Source: Halapricum desulfuricans (GTDB lineage: Archaea; Halobacteriota; Halobacteria; Halobacteriales; Haloarculaceae). Taken from it: a stretch of DNA of 64,000 nucleotides. The stretch is from NCBI RefSeq assembly GCF_017094505.1, contig NZ_CP064787.1, forward strand, positions 868,001 to 932,000, in the 5' to 3' direction. Of the stretch, positions 33,866 to 43,150 are shown one piece after another. The notes below the pieces were generated by a model, which was not told where the DNA came from, made no database searches, and was given only the letters and a program-made list of their open reading frames with translations. Every line of letters begins with the position of its first letter. Within the stretch, counting starts at the first letter, position 1. A program made the position numbers and the translations under genes.

Positions 33866-35322
33866 CCCTTGATGTTGCAGACCGGGTACGTCCGGGCGAC
33901 CTTGTCCCCGATCCCCAGCGCGTCCGAGACGTTCACGACCTCGTCGACGTCCTTGTAGACGCCCGGCGCTTCTTCCGCGACAGTCGCGCCGCTCTGAGCC
34001 TTGACGTAGACGTGTTGCTGGTCGCGCAACTCGTCTTGGACGTCCTCGCCCCAGAAGGTGTTTTTCGCTTCCGTACGCGACATGAGCCGTCCCGCGCCGT
34101 GAGCGGTCGAGCCGAACGTCTCCTCGAGCGAGCGCTCGCCGCCCCGGAGCACGTAGCTGCCCGACCCCATGCTCCCGGGGATGAGAACCGGCTGGCCGAC
34201 GTCGGCGTAGGCCGGCGGCAGTTCCGGACGACCGGCCGGGAACGCCCGCGTCGCTCCCTTCCGGTGGACGTACAGCTCTCGATTCTCGCCGTCGACCTCG
34301 TGGACCTCTTTTTTCGCGATGTTGTGCGCCACGTCGTAGAGCAACTCCATGTCCATCTCTTCCCACGACCGGTCGAACACGTCCTCGAAGACCTCGCGGG
34401 TTCGGTGCATGATCAACTGCCGGTTGACCCACGCGAAGTTGATCGCCGCACACATCGCCCCGTAGTACTCCTCGGCCAGTTGTGACCCCGCGGGCGCGGC
34501 GGCCAGTTCCCTGTCCGGCAAGCTGGCGAGCAACCCCTGATGGGCCTGTTCGATCTCACGGAGGTAGTCCGTACAGACCTGATGGCCCAGCCCGCGTGAT
34601 CCACAGTGAATCATCACGACAATCTGGTCTTCCTCGAGCCCGAACTCCTCGGCGACGTCTTCCAGGAAGACGTCCGTGACCCGCTGGACCTCGAGGAAGT
34701 GGTTGCCCGATCCGAGCGACCCGACCTGTACCTTTCCGCGGTCCTTGGCTTTCTGTGAGACCGCGTCGGCGTCGGCCTCGGGTCGCCGTCCCTCGTCCTC
34801 GCAGTGCGCGAGGTCCTCGGGCACCGCGTACCCGTTCTCCAGTGCCCACTCCATCCCGTCTTCGAGGATCGCCTCGATGTCGGCTCTCGTTCCCTCGAAG
34901 ATCCCGCCGCCCCCCAGTCCCGACGGGATCGCGTCGAACAGTGCGTCGACTAGTTCCTCCTCGCGACCCCGAATATCGCTGTACGCGAGATTCGTCTTCA
35001 GCAATCTCACGCCACAATTTATATCGTAACCTACCGCTCCAGGGGAGATACAGCCGGTTTCCGCGTCGATCCCGGCCACGCCCCCGACCGGGAATCCGTA
35101 TCCCTGGTGACCGTCCGGCATACAGAGAGCGTGTTTCCGGATTCCGGGGAGATGGGTCGTGTTCTTCAGCTGTTCGAGCGTCTTGTCCTCGCTGATCTCG
35201 TCCAGTAGCGACTCGCTGGCCAGCACCCGGGCCGGGACGTTCATCTCGCCCTCCCGGGGGATCTCCCAGACGTACTCGCGGATCCGCTGTAAGGTGACGT
35301 CTCCGGCTTCGTAGGTTTCCAT
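33862..35322 (-). CDS. rtcB: RNA-splicing ligase RtcB
   Basis: A 486-residue GTP- and Mn-dependent ligase joining 2',3'-cyclic phosphate and 5'-OH ends, the ligase for archaeal tRNA exons. Metal and guanylate motifs are present: YDINCGVR (Cys ligand), HCGSRGLGHQ, and STAHGAGRLMSR holding the His that takes GMP. No intein interrupts it. ATG 35322 (METYEAGDVTL) chosen. Functional link inside the window: the tRNA-Trp at 47450 needs this enzyme after endonuclease cleavage of its intron. Confidence 0.96.
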   Translation of the reverse strand: METYEAGDVTLQRIREYVWEIPREGEMNVPARVLASESLLDEISEDKTLEQLKNTTHLPGIRKHALCMPDGHQGYGFPVGGVAGIDAETGCISPGAVGYDINCGVRLLKTNLAYSDIRGREEELVDALFDAIPSGLGGGGIFEGTRADIEAILEDGMEWALENGYAVPEDLAHCEDEGRRPEADADAVSQKAKDRGKVQVGSLGSGNHFLEVQRVTDVFLEDVAEEFGLEEDQIVVMIHCGSRGLGHQVCTDYLREIEQAHQGLLASLPDRELAAAPAGSQLAEEYYGAMCAAINFAWVNRQLIMHRTREVFEDVFDRSWEEMDMELLYDVAHNIAKKEVHEVDGENRELYVHRKGATRAFPAGRPELPPAYADVGQPVLIPGSMGSGSYVLRGGERSLEETFGSTAHGAGRLMSRTEAKNTFWGEDVQDELRDQQHVYVKAQSGATVAEEAPGVYKDVDEVVNVSDALGIGDKVARTYPVCNIKG

Positions 35323-35471
35323 ACGCGTTTGTTGACGTCCCAGCACAAAGAAACGTTCCCGAATTCCAGACTGGTGGAGACCGTTTCGATCGGCGTCCTC
35401 GATTTCAGCCGGCAGTCTCCAATGAACCGGCAATTGTCTCCGCTTTCCGGCCGATAGCCTAGATGATTTAT

Positions 35472-35497
35472 CCTGTCGATTATGTTGAACCGACAGG
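35472..35497. promoter_or_regulatory. Palindromic operator candidate upstream of lctP
   Basis: CCTGTCG (35472-35478) and CGACAGG (35491-35497), perfect arms 12 nt apart, directly after the AT-rich GATTTA (possible TATA at 35465-35470) and 33 nt before ATG 35530. The position suits a repressor site over the transcription start. Confidence 0.5.
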
Positions 35498-35529
35498 TTA
35501 CAGTACCCCCGGCCAAACGGGCCACGTAC

Positions 35530-37296
35530 ATGGCAAGTACAGCGATTCTGGCACTGGCGGCGGTCGTTCCGATCGCGACCGCGTTCGTGTTACTGGTCGG
35601 ATTTCGGTGGTCGGCCGCCCGGTCGATGGGCGTCGGTTGGCTGCTGGCGACGGTGCTCGGGCTGACCTACTGGCAGATGGAACCGACGTGGTGGGCAGCG
35701 GTCGCTGTCTACGGCGCGCTCGAGGCGGTGAACATCATCCTGATCGTCTTCGGGGCGATCCTGCTGATGAACTACCTGGACATCAGCGGTGCGATCTCGA
35801 CGATCCGGTGGCACTTCGCCGGTATCTCCGACGACCGCCGGATCCAGTTGCTGTTGATCGGGCTCGGGTTCGAGACGATCATCGAGGGCGTGGCCGGCTT
35901 CGGGACGCCGGGGGCGCTGGCCGCGCCGCTGTTGATCGGGCTGGGATTCCCGCCGCTGGGCGCGGCCGTGTTCGCGCTGTTTTTCAACGCCCCGAATCCC
36001 CAGTTCGGTGCTGCGGGAACGCCGATCCTCGGCGGTGTCAACGCCGTCATCGGCGACGCGAAACTCGCAGAAGCGACCGATCCGATCACGCAGGCTCAGT
36101 TCCAGGCGCTGGTCTCGGGGTATACGGGCGTGATCACCGGGTTGACCTTCGTGTTCTGGGGCGTGCTGGGGATCTTCCTGCTCGTGTACTGGTTCGGGGA
36201 CGAACGCGAGCGCTCCCTCCGCGGAGCCGCTCGATCGACTGCTCCCGTGGTGCCGTTCGCGGTTGTGCTCGGCGTCGTCGCCGGTCTGGTTCAGGGAGCA
36301 ATCGCCTGGTTTGTCGGGCCTGAGCTCCCCTCGATCGTCGCCGGCTTCGTCGTCTTCGGGCTCGGACTGGTCATGGCCGACCGCCAGCTGCTGGTCCCCG
36401 AGGGAACCTGGTCGTTCCCGGACCGGGAGTCCTGGTCGGACCTGTGGCTCGGTGGGCTGGCCCTCGACAGTATCACGGGCGACGATCCGAACCGGGAGAT
36501 GCCGGTGTGGCTGGCCTGGACGCCGTACCTGCTGGTCGGCGGGGCCCTGCTGCTCACCCGGCTCCCGGTGCTCGATCTCGTCCCGACGCTGCAGGAGTTC
36601 TACGTCACAGTCCCCGGAGCGATCAACGACGTCTCGATTCTGGGCTATCGGCTGTGGGGCGATCTCCTGTTTCTGGAGTACCTCTACGAACTCGACTGGC
36701 GACTCGAGTATCTCTACCTGCCCGGGACGATGCCGTTCGTCCCGATCGCGGTACTGACCGGTCTGCTGCACGCGATGGACCGGCGCGAGACCGTCGAGGC
36801 CTGGCGCGAATCGACCAGGCAGGTCGCGCCGGCCGCGCTGACGCTCGTGGTCGTCGTCTCGCTGACCCAGATCATGATCGAATCGGGGACGAACAACGCC
36901 AGCGAGTTCGTCGGCATGATGGAGGCGCTCTCGCAGGCGGTCGCGCTCGGGGCCGGCGGCGCGCTGCCCTTCGTCGCCCCCTGGATCGGCGCGCTCGGCA
37001 CGTTCGTCACGGGGTCGAACACCGTCTCTGACATCCTGTTCGCCTCGCTGCAGTACGACGCCGCCGCCGAGGTCGGAATCTCCCGGTCGATCGTCGTCGC
37101 CATCCAGAACGTCGGCGGTGGCGTCGGGAACATGATCTCCGTCCAGAATATCGCCGCGATCTCTGGCGTCGTCGGCATCGCCGGCCGGGAGGGGGACATC
37201 CTCCGCAAGACCGTCGTTCCCACCGTCCTGTTCGCGCTGTTCGTCGGTACTGTCGGGACGGTCCTCGTGTACGTCGTCGCGCCCGGCGCGTTCTGA
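35530..37296 (+). CDS. lctP: L-lactate permease family transporter
   Basis: A 588-residue membrane carrier of the lactate permease (LctP) family, with about 13-14 helices. Family motifs include IIEGVAGFGTPGALAAPLL, FFNAPNPQFGAAGTPILGG, TGSNTVSDILF and VGNMISVQNIAA, the paired AGFGTP / VQNI signatures. It likely imports lactate, glycolate or a related 2-hydroxyacid with protons. ATG 35530 was chosen because the ATG at 35482 lies inside the palindrome and only ~12 nt after the TATA-like element; the longer start cannot be excluded. Confidence 0.92.
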   Translation: MASTAILALAAVVPIATAFVLLVGFRWSAARSMGVGWLLATVLGLTYWQMEPTWWAAVAVYGALEAVNIILIVFGAILLMNYLDISGAISTIRWHFAGISDDRRIQLLLIGLGFETIIEGVAGFGTPGALAAPLLIGLGFPPLGAAVFALFFNAPNPQFGAAGTPILGGVNAVIGDAKLAEATDPITQAQFQALVSGYTGVITGLTFVFWGVLGIFLLVYWFGDERERSLRGAARSTAPVVPFAVVLGVVAGLVQGAIAWFVGPELPSIVAGFVVFGLGLVMADRQLLVPEGTWSFPDRESWSDLWLGGLALDSITGDDPNREMPVWLAWTPYLLVGGALLLTRLPVLDLVPTLQEFYVTVPGAINDVSILGYRLWGDLLFLEYLYELDWRLEYLYLPGTMPFVPIAVLTGLLHAMDRRETVEAWRESTRQVAPAALTLVVVVSLTQIMIESGTNNASEFVGMMEALSQAVALGAGGALPFVAPWIGALGTFVTGSNTVSDILFASLQYDAAAEVGISRSIVVAIQNVGGGVGNMISVQNIAAISGVVGIAGREGDILRKTVVPTVLFALFVGTVGTVLVYVVAPGAF

Positions 37297-37321
37297 CGAC
37301 CGTCGTACGGTCCTCTCGGGA

Positions 37322-38638
37322 CTACTGCTCTTCGTCGAGATGCCAGGAGAGTCCGAGCGCATCGGTGACTCGGCGGGGGTCCTCGACGTGCGGGAGCACC
37401 AGCGGCTCGCTTTCGTCGGCGTCGTCTTCAGTGTCGACCGTCTCCGCTTCGGGGACGAATAGCCGTCCATCGGAGCTGTCTCCGTGATCCATCACCTCGA
37501 AGGAGAGCGTCTTCGTCCCGAAGAGCCGGTCGAGCCAGCCGGTCGACGCGGTCGCGTCGGTGACAGCGTGGTCGTCCATCCGGGCCTGTGGCTCCTCGAG
37601 TAGCGTGTCGTAGACGACGATCGTGTCGTCGTAACAGCGGTACTCGACGGTCCCGTATCGGACGTACCGCGCGACGATCCGGGGGACGCTCACGGCCACG
37701 CCGATCCCGAGCCCGACGAGTGCGATCGTGGCGTTCGACGTGAGGATGCCGTATCCGACGACGAGCCAGGCGAAGATCGCCGGAACGCGAAACCAGAACA
37801 GCAGTCCGTGGACGAGAGCGTCGATCAGCGCCATCCCCCTGTTCATCGAGACGCGTCTGACCGGTTCACCGCCGGGTATCTCGACCGGCGTCGGTTCGAT
37901 CTCGGTCGCCGCGCTCCCGTACAGTCGCTCGAAGAGGCTCCGGCGTTCGTCGTCGCGCTGGACGCGCCAGGACCGGACGTCGTACCCGAGTTTCCCCACC
38001 GCGAGCAGCAGGACCGCCCGTTCGGCCCCGATGATCGCGTTCACCTCGATCACCGACTCCAGCACGAAAAACGCCAGGAAGACGATTCCGACGATCAGGA
38101 AATACTTGAACGGCGTCAAAAGCACCGATCGCGGGGAGTGTTCGCGGTACCCCGCTCCACGGAAATACTCGCGCCAGGTCTCGATCCCGCGTGCGACGAA
38201 CACGACGACGCCACCGACGATGAACGCCCCGGCGGCTGCCTCGGTAATCTCCGGCCGGGTCAGCGAAAAGGCGACAAACGCGATAGCGAGCGCGAACGGT
38301 GTCAACACGAGCGCGACGATCAGCGTCGGGACGTTCCGCGGGTACAGCGGCGGGAGCGGCCCCGGGATCGAGATCGATCCCCGCTTTCGCTGGATCGGAC
38401 GGAACACGGCGGAGTCGTCGCCGATGATGCCGTTGGGTCGCTCGATCATGTTGTTCGGCCGCTTGTACGCGAACGGGACCTTCAGAATCGTCCAGAGAAA
38501 GATCGCGGCCAGCTCCGCCTGGTAGACGAGCAACACCGCCGCGGGAGACCAGTCCAGCGCGAGGACGCCGGCGATCGGCACCAGGTTACCGACGACAGCC
38601 GGTATCGGCGAGACCGCGTCGTGGAGGGCACTGCTCAC
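37322..38638 (-). CDS. Polytopic membrane protein (DUF6498-like) with C-terminal PH-like region
   Basis: A 438-residue protein. The N-terminal ~220 residues hold about six membrane helices, including WSPAAVLLVYQAELAAIFLWTI, the start typical of the DUF6498 family. Two further helices lie near residues 260-310 and are followed by a bacterial-PH-like beta stretch (VEYRCYDDTIVVYDTLLEE) and an acidic tail. Function unknown. It faces lctP convergently across 25 bp. Confidence 0.8.
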   Translation of the reverse strand: MSSALHDAVSPIPAVVGNLVPIAGVLALDWSPAAVLLVYQAELAAIFLWTILKVPFAYKRPNNMIERPNGIIGDDSAVFRPIQRKRGSISIPGPLPPLYPRNVPTLIVALVLTPFALAIAFVAFSLTRPEITEAAAGAFIVGGVVVFVARGIETWREYFRGAGYREHSPRSVLLTPFKYFLIVGIVFLAFFVLESVIEVNAIIGAERAVLLLAVGKLGYDVRSWRVQRDDERRSLFERLYGSAATEIEPTPVEIPGGEPVRRVSMNRGMALIDALVHGLLFWFRVPAIFAWLVVGYGILTSNATIALVGLGIGVAVSVPRIVARYVRYGTVEYRCYDDTIVVYDTLLEEPQARMDDHAVTDATASTGWLDRLFGTKTLSFEVMDHGDSSDGRLFVPEAETVDTEDDADESEPLVLPHVEDPRRVTDALGLSWHLDEEQ

Positions 38639-38687
38639 GAACGCGTAGGCGGGCGCGGCGGTCTTTTTTCTGACGATTCTCGTGCAC

Positions 38688-39998
38688 TCACTCGACGACC
38701 AGCACGCGCAGGTCGTTGACGTTCGTCTCCGTCGGCCCGGTTTCGATCAGCGCGCCGGCGTCGTCGAGGACCGACAGCGCGTCGTTTTCGACGAGCGCGC
38801 GCCGGGCGGCCGCCGGGTCCTCGACGGTCGCGCTGTCGACGATCGCGCCCGCGGCGTCGGTCGCCCCGTCCGAGCCGTCGGTGTCAACGCTGGCACAGAC
38901 GACGCCCTCCGGGAGCTCGATCCCCGCCCGCAGTGCGAACTCCAGATTCGGCCCGCCCTCGCCGTTGCCGAGGACCGTCACTGTCGTCTCGCCCCCCGAG
39001 AGCAACACCGCCGGCGGTTCGACCGGACGGCCGGTCGCGCGACACTCCTCGGCGATCGCGACCTGGCTCAGCGCCGCCTCGGTGGCCTCTCCGCGGATCC
39101 GCGAGGAGAGGACGACCGGTTCGTACTCGGTGTCGGCGACGGCGTCTTCGGCGGCTGAGAGCGCCGTCCACGCGCTGGCCAGCACGTGATTGTCGACGTG
39201 TGATAACCCGTCCGCCGGCGTCTCGTCGTAGTCGCCGGCGACTCCCGCCCGGAGGTGCTCGACCACCGGCTCCGGCGTGTCCACGTCGTACCGATCGAGG
39301 ACCGACAGCGCGTCCCTGTAGGTGGTTTCGTCGGGAGCGGTCGGGCCCGAGGCGATCGTGGCGGGGTCGTCGCCGACGACGTCGGAGAAGACCAGTCCGA
39401 CGGCCGTCGCCGGCGCGGCCGCCCGCGCCAGCCCGCCGCCCTTGATCAGCGAGAGGTGCTTGCGGACGGCGTTGATCTCCTCGATCGCCGCGCCGCTCTC
39501 GACGAGCGCCTCGGTGATCGCCTGCAGGTCACGCAACCGGACGTCCCCGGCAGGCAGCGGGAGCAAGGCGCTCCCGCCGCCGGTTACCGGCACGAGCAGG
39601 AGCGTCCGCTCGTCGTGATCGCGTGCCCGGTCCAGGATCTCTCCGGCACCCTCGCGAGCGCGCTCGTCCGGCACGGGATGGGACCCCTCGACGACCTCGA
39701 CGGCGTCGGTCTCGACGGGATCGCTCGTCACGACCAGCCCGCGGTCGAGTCGGTCGCCGAGGACGCCCTCAAGCGCCCGGGCGACGGCGTCGGCGGCCTT
39801 GCCCCCGCCGAGCAGGACGAGTTCGTCGTACGCCGACAGATCGTAGCGAGTCCCGGCGATCGAGAGCGTGTCTCCCTCGACGGCGACCCGTTCGGCGACG
39901 ACGCGCTCCGGCCGAGCGGCCTCGATGCCCGCCTCGAGACAGGACAGCGCGAGGTCCCGAGCCCGCGTGGTCGCCAGTTCGTCGCGGTTTCGGATCAT
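38688..39998 (-). CDS. Glycerate 2-kinase (GckA/MOFRL family)
   Basis: A 436-residue kinase of the glycerate 2-kinase class: LVLLGGGKAADAVARALEGVLG, VTGGGSALLPLP, the lysine-rich HLSLIKGGGLAR and the C-terminal MOFRL signature LLSGGETTVTV with DTDGSDGATDAAGA. It phosphorylates D-glycerate to 2-phosphoglycerate for entry into glycolysis. It starts one base inside the SDR stop (TAATG), forming an operon with that oxidoreductase. Confidence 0.9.
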   Translation of the reverse strand: MIRNRDELATTRARDLALSCLEAGIEAARPERVVAERVAVEGDTLSIAGTRYDLSAYDELVLLGGGKAADAVARALEGVLGDRLDRGLVVTSDPVETDAVEVVEGSHPVPDERAREGAGEILDRARDHDERTLLLVPVTGGGSALLPLPAGDVRLRDLQAITEALVESGAAIEEINAVRKHLSLIKGGGLARAAAPATAVGLVFSDVVGDDPATIASGPTAPDETTYRDALSVLDRYDVDTPEPVVEHLRAGVAGDYDETPADGLSHVDNHVLASAWTALSAAEDAVADTEYEPVVLSSRIRGEATEAALSQVAIAEECRATGRPVEPPAVLLSGGETTVTVLGNGEGGPNLEFALRAGIELPEGVVCASVDTDGSDGATDAAGAIVDSATVEDPAAARRALVENDALSVLDDAGALIETGPTETNVNDLRVLVVE

Positions 39999-40828
39999 TA
40001 TCGGAGCGAGGTCACCCGTCGGAGCAGGGCCCAGAGCCGGTCGCGGACCCGATCCGGGAGGTACCGCGCGAGCGTGGCCGCCTTCGCGAGCCGGCCGACG
40101 GGATACCGGGGGTCGGGATCTGTCACCGTCGCGGCGTCCTTGATCGTCGTCGCCACCGCCCCGGCGGGCATTCCGAAGGAGTCGCTGGCCTCGATGGCGA
40201 CGCGGTCGTCCTGGATCTCGTAGACCGTCTCGTAGGCACCCGACCGCTCCAGGCGGTCGCGCGAGGCCTCGACGCGGCGCTCGAACTCGGTCGCGACGGG
40301 ACCGGGCTGGACGACCACTACGTCGATCCCGTACTGATCGACCTCGTTGCGGAGCGCGTCGCTGAGCCCTTCGAGGGCGAACTTCGACGCGCTGTAGGCC
40401 CCCTCGCCCGGCGTGGCGAGAAAGCCGGTCACGCTGGAGACGTTGACGATCCGGCCCCGCTCGCGATCGCGCATGTGAGGCAACACCTCGCGGATCAGCC
40501 GGTGTGGCCCGTAGACGTTCACGTCGAACTGGTCCTTGAGGGCGTCCGTGGGGACGTCTTCGAGCGGCCCGAACTGGGCCGTCCCGGCGTTGTTGACCAG
40601 ACAGTCGATCCGCCCCTGCTCGTCGACGATCCGATCGACGACGCGCTCGACCGCGCCGGCGTTCGTCACGTCCAGTTCGGCCGTCTCACAGCCGGCTGCC
40701 GCAAGTTCAGAGAGATCCTCCTCGTCGCGAGCGGTCGCGTAGACCGTCCACTCGTCCTCGAGGAAGGCCTCGGCAGTCGCGCGTCCGATGCCCGACGAAC
40801 ACCCCGTTATCAGCACCGTCTTTGCCAT
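39998..40828 (-). CDS. Short-chain dehydrogenase/reductase
   Basis: A 276-residue classical SDR. The NAD(P)-binding TGCSSGIGRA is at about residues 8-17, the NNAG motif at about 83-86, and the catalytic YxxxK as YSASKFAL with a Ser before it (VSSVTGF). Arg/Thr at the end of strand 2 (YATARDEEDL) hints at NADPH. The C-terminal region is typical of retinol- or 3-hydroxy-dehydrogenase relatives. Co-transcribed with glycerate kinase; substrate unknown. Confidence 0.92.
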   Translation of the reverse strand: MAKTVLITGCSSGIGRATAEAFLEDEWTVYATARDEEDLSELAAAGCETAELDVTNAGAVERVVDRIVDEQGRIDCLVNNAGTAQFGPLEDVPTDALKDQFDVNVYGPHRLIREVLPHMRDRERGRIVNVSSVTGFLATPGEGAYSASKFALEGLSDALRNEVDQYGIDVVVVQPGPVATEFERRVEASRDRLERSGAYETVYEIQDDRVAIEASDSFGMPAGAVATTIKDAATVTDPDPRYPVGRLAKAATLARYLPDRVRDRLWALLRRVTSLR

Positions 40829-40900
40829 ACGCGCCCCCTCGGAGCGCGGACAGGTAATACCGTCGGCTCGCTGGACTCGAAGCGTTTGGGTTCGTAGCGG

Positions 40901-41938
40901 TCACTCGTCGAGTCCAGGTCGGGTTCGCAGTCGCTGGCGCTCGAGCAACCGCCTGATCCCGGCTCCCGGACCGCCGTCGATCGGCCAGCCGCCGGTCCGC
41001 CAGGTCGGCGGTTCCGGCTCGTATTCCGGACAGCCGCCGCGACACTCGCTCGCTGTCTGGTGACACGACTTCGCGTCGCAGTGAGGCAAGAATCCGGCCG
41101 GGACGTCGTCCAGCTCGAAGTGTCGGCAGTCGGGGCGCATCGTCTTGACGTACGACCGGAAGCCGCGCTCGTAGGCCCGCTCGGCGATCGCCAGTCGCTT
41201 CTCGCGTTTCCAGTCCGGATCGACGTAGGAAAACCGGGCCGCCGACGCGTCGCGTTCGCCCCCGTCCGGTCGCTGTTCGATCCGGGTGCCCGGCTGGTCG
41301 GGCGACAGCGACCGCGGCTGCCAGACCGCCTCGGCGTCGCGCCCCTCGACGAGCAGGATGCCGACCTCGACCGGGACGTCCTCAAGCAGCGCGCGTTCGA
41401 ACTGCTCGCGGCCGCCGGCCGTCGCCACCCACACCTCGTCGGCCAGCCCGACGGCGACGTCGCGCTGGAGCTGGTCGGTCAGCGCCCGGGCGGCGCTGGC
41501 GTCGAAGTCCGGCTTGTTCTCGATCGCGACGATCCGTTCGACCCAGTCGGGGTAGGCCCAGCGTCGGCGGATCTGCAGCCGGTTGCCCCGCGTTCGCGTC
41601 TCGAGAATCTCGCGGTCGTCGGCCCGGTGGATCGACTCGCGGACGTACCGCCAGGGGTAGCCCGGATCGGGCAGGGCGTCCCGGTACCACGCCCACTCCT
41701 CGGGGGCGTGACGGAGCACGTCGAGCAGGTCGGAATCGAGGCGCTTGCGGCCGAACCGCGCCCGTGTTTCGAGCGCGTCCGGATCGCACTCGATGACGAT
41801 CGTGTCCCAGCGGCGTCGCTTCGTGCCGAGCTGGCGGGCGATCAGGATCGGCCGCGGCCGCGCCCGTTCCGGCGGCCAGTCCCGTTCGGCCCACTGACAG
41901 ACCTGCAACTCGAAGACGAACTCGCTGTCTGGGTCCAC
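40901..41938 (-). CDS. DUF5787-like protein with C-terminal Cys/His cluster
   Basis: A 345-residue haloarchaeal protein. FVFELQVCQWAERD and ILIARQLGTKRRRWDTIVIECDPD open a domain with nuclease-like beta-alpha content (IVAIENKPDFDA), resembling restriction-endonuclease-like folds. The C-terminus holds a Cys cluster, CRHFELDD...HCDAKSCHQTASECRGGCPEY, fit for zinc or an iron-sulfur site. GTG 41938 chosen because no ATG lies near and the Nudix gene ends at 41983. A nucleic-acid role is an inference from ENK-type motifs. Confidence 0.7.
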   Translation of the reverse strand: MDPDSEFVFELQVCQWAERDWPPERARPRPILIARQLGTKRRRWDTIVIECDPDALETRARFGRKRLDSDLLDVLRHAPEEWAWYRDALPDPGYPWRYVRESIHRADDREILETRTRGNRLQIRRRWAYPDWVERIVAIENKPDFDASAARALTDQLQRDVAVGLADEVWVATAGGREQFERALLEDVPVEVGILLVEGRDAEAVWQPRSLSPDQPGTRIEQRPDGGERDASAARFSYVDPDWKREKRLAIAERAYERGFRSYVKTMRPDCRHFELDDVPAGFLPHCDAKSCHQTASECRGGCPEYEPEPPTWRTGGWPIDGGPGAGIRRLLERQRLRTRPGLDE

Positions 41939-41982
41939 GTACGCCTGCAGACGCCGCTCGTGGAAAACCGTATCGCCGGACG

Positions 41983-42417
41983 CTAGATGTCGCCCCGCTC
42001 TCGCTTGTCGTCGAGGAAGTCGTGTGCGTCCTCGAGGATTTCCCGCGGTCCGTCCTGGGTGATGGTGTTGATCGCCTGCTTGTAGTCGCGCCACTGCAGG
42101 TCGCGGTGTTCGTTCGACAGTTCGGCGCTCGCCTCGTAGGACTTGGCGACGAACAGGTGGACGGTCTTGTGGATCGTGTTGCCGTTCGCTTCGAAGATGT
42201 AATCGTAGTCCTTGCGGAAGCCGTCGAGGAGTCGGAACTCCTCGATCCCGGCTTCCTCTTTCACTTCGCGGATGGCCGTCTGCTGTAGCTCCTCCTCGCC
42301 TTCGACCCCGCCTTTGGGAAATTCCCAGTCGCCGGGCCGGCTTTTCAACAGGAGGTATTCACGACGGCCACGCGTATCGCGAAAGAGGATCGCTCCCGCG
42401 CTCGTGGCCTCTATCAT
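41983..42417 (-). CDS. Nudix hydrolase (Ap4A-hydrolase-like)
   Basis: A 144-residue Nudix enzyme. The Nudix box reads GGVEGEEELQQTAIREVKEEAGI, a complete G-x5-E-x7-REVxEEAG pattern at about residues 36-58. PGDWEFPKGG just before and TIHKTVHLFVAKSY after it are typical of asymmetrical diadenosine tetraphosphate hydrolases. ATG 42417; AGTATACATC on the minus strand, about 8-20 nt upstream, may be part of the promoter. Confidence 0.9.
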   Translation of the reverse strand: MIEATSAGAILFRDTRGRREYLLLKSRPGDWEFPKGGVEGEEELQQTAIREVKEEAGIEEFRLLDGFRKDYDYIFEANGNTIHKTVHLFVAKSYEASAELSNEHRDLQWRDYKQAINTITQDGPREILEDAHDFLDDKRERGDI

Positions 42418-42471
42418 TACTGATGTATACTCGACGGTGACTTAAGAGAATATCGGAGCCACTGTCCCCCA

Positions 42472-42531
42472 TGGCGATTGGTTCGGGAACGCGGTCTTGG
42501 GGTCCTCCCACGGCCAGCAGGAGCCGGTAGC
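42472..42531 (+). CDS. Possible 19-residue leader peptide upstream of cinA
   Basis: ATG 42472 lies about 26-30 nt after CTTAAGAGAATATC, a likely TATA region, so a leaderless transcript would start here and first translate MAIGSGTRSWGPPTASRSR before reaching cinA. This is weak evidence; the stretch may instead simply be the untranslated leader. Confidence 0.25.
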
Positions 42532-42561
42532 CTCACCTTCCATGCACACCTCAAGCCGTGT

Positions 42562-43080
42562 ATGGACACTCACGATTCACCACGCGAACTGGCGACACGC
42601 CTGCGGGATCGACTGGGCGAGGCCGACGAGACACTGGCCGTCGCCGAGACCTGTACCGGCGGCGGCGTCGGCGCGGCGCTGACCGCCGTTCCGGGAGCCA
42701 GCGAGTACCTCGATCGAGTGCTCGTTCCCTACGACTACGACGCGTTGCGGACGGTGGCCGGTATCAATCGCGAGACGCTCGACCGACACGGTGCCGTCAG
42801 CGAGGCCGCGACCGCCGAGCTCGCCCGGGCCGCCCGTGACCTGTCCGACGTGACGTGGGGGATCGCTAACACCGGCGTCGCCGGGCCCGGGGGCGGCACC
42901 GCCGAAACGCCCGTCGGAACGGCCTTCGTCGCCGTCGCCTACGCCGCCCCCTGGGAGAGCGGCGACTCCGCGACCGCCGTCGAGCAGTACCGTTTCGACG
43001 GCGATCGGCAGGCGGTCCGCGAACGGATCATCCGGCAGTCGCTGACCGATCTGCTCGACGCGATCGGCCGGGAGCGGTAG
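42562..43080 (+). CDS. cinA: CinA-family nicotinamide-nucleotide amidohydrolase
   Basis: A 172-residue stand-alone CinA C-domain: VAETCTGGGVGAALTAVPGASEYL near residue 25 and the GVAGPGGGTAETPVGTAFVAV motif near 105-125. The family deamidates NMN to NaMN (PncC activity) for NAD recycling. It lacks the N-terminal molybdopterin-like domain, as usual for archaeal short forms. ATG 42562 chosen over upstream in-frame codons. Confidence 0.9.
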   Translation: MDTHDSPRELATRLRDRLGEADETLAVAETCTGGGVGAALTAVPGASEYLDRVLVPYDYDALRTVAGINRETLDRHGAVSEAATAELARAARDLSDVTWGIANTGVAGPGGGTAETPVGTAFVAVAYAAPWESGDSATAVEQYRFDGDRQAVRERIIRQSLTDLLDAIGRER

Positions 43081-43150
43081 CGAAGTCGGGCCACGGCCGG
43101 CGACCGCCGGAGGGAAACGCTTGAGTCCCCGCCGTCCATCGATTCCGGTA

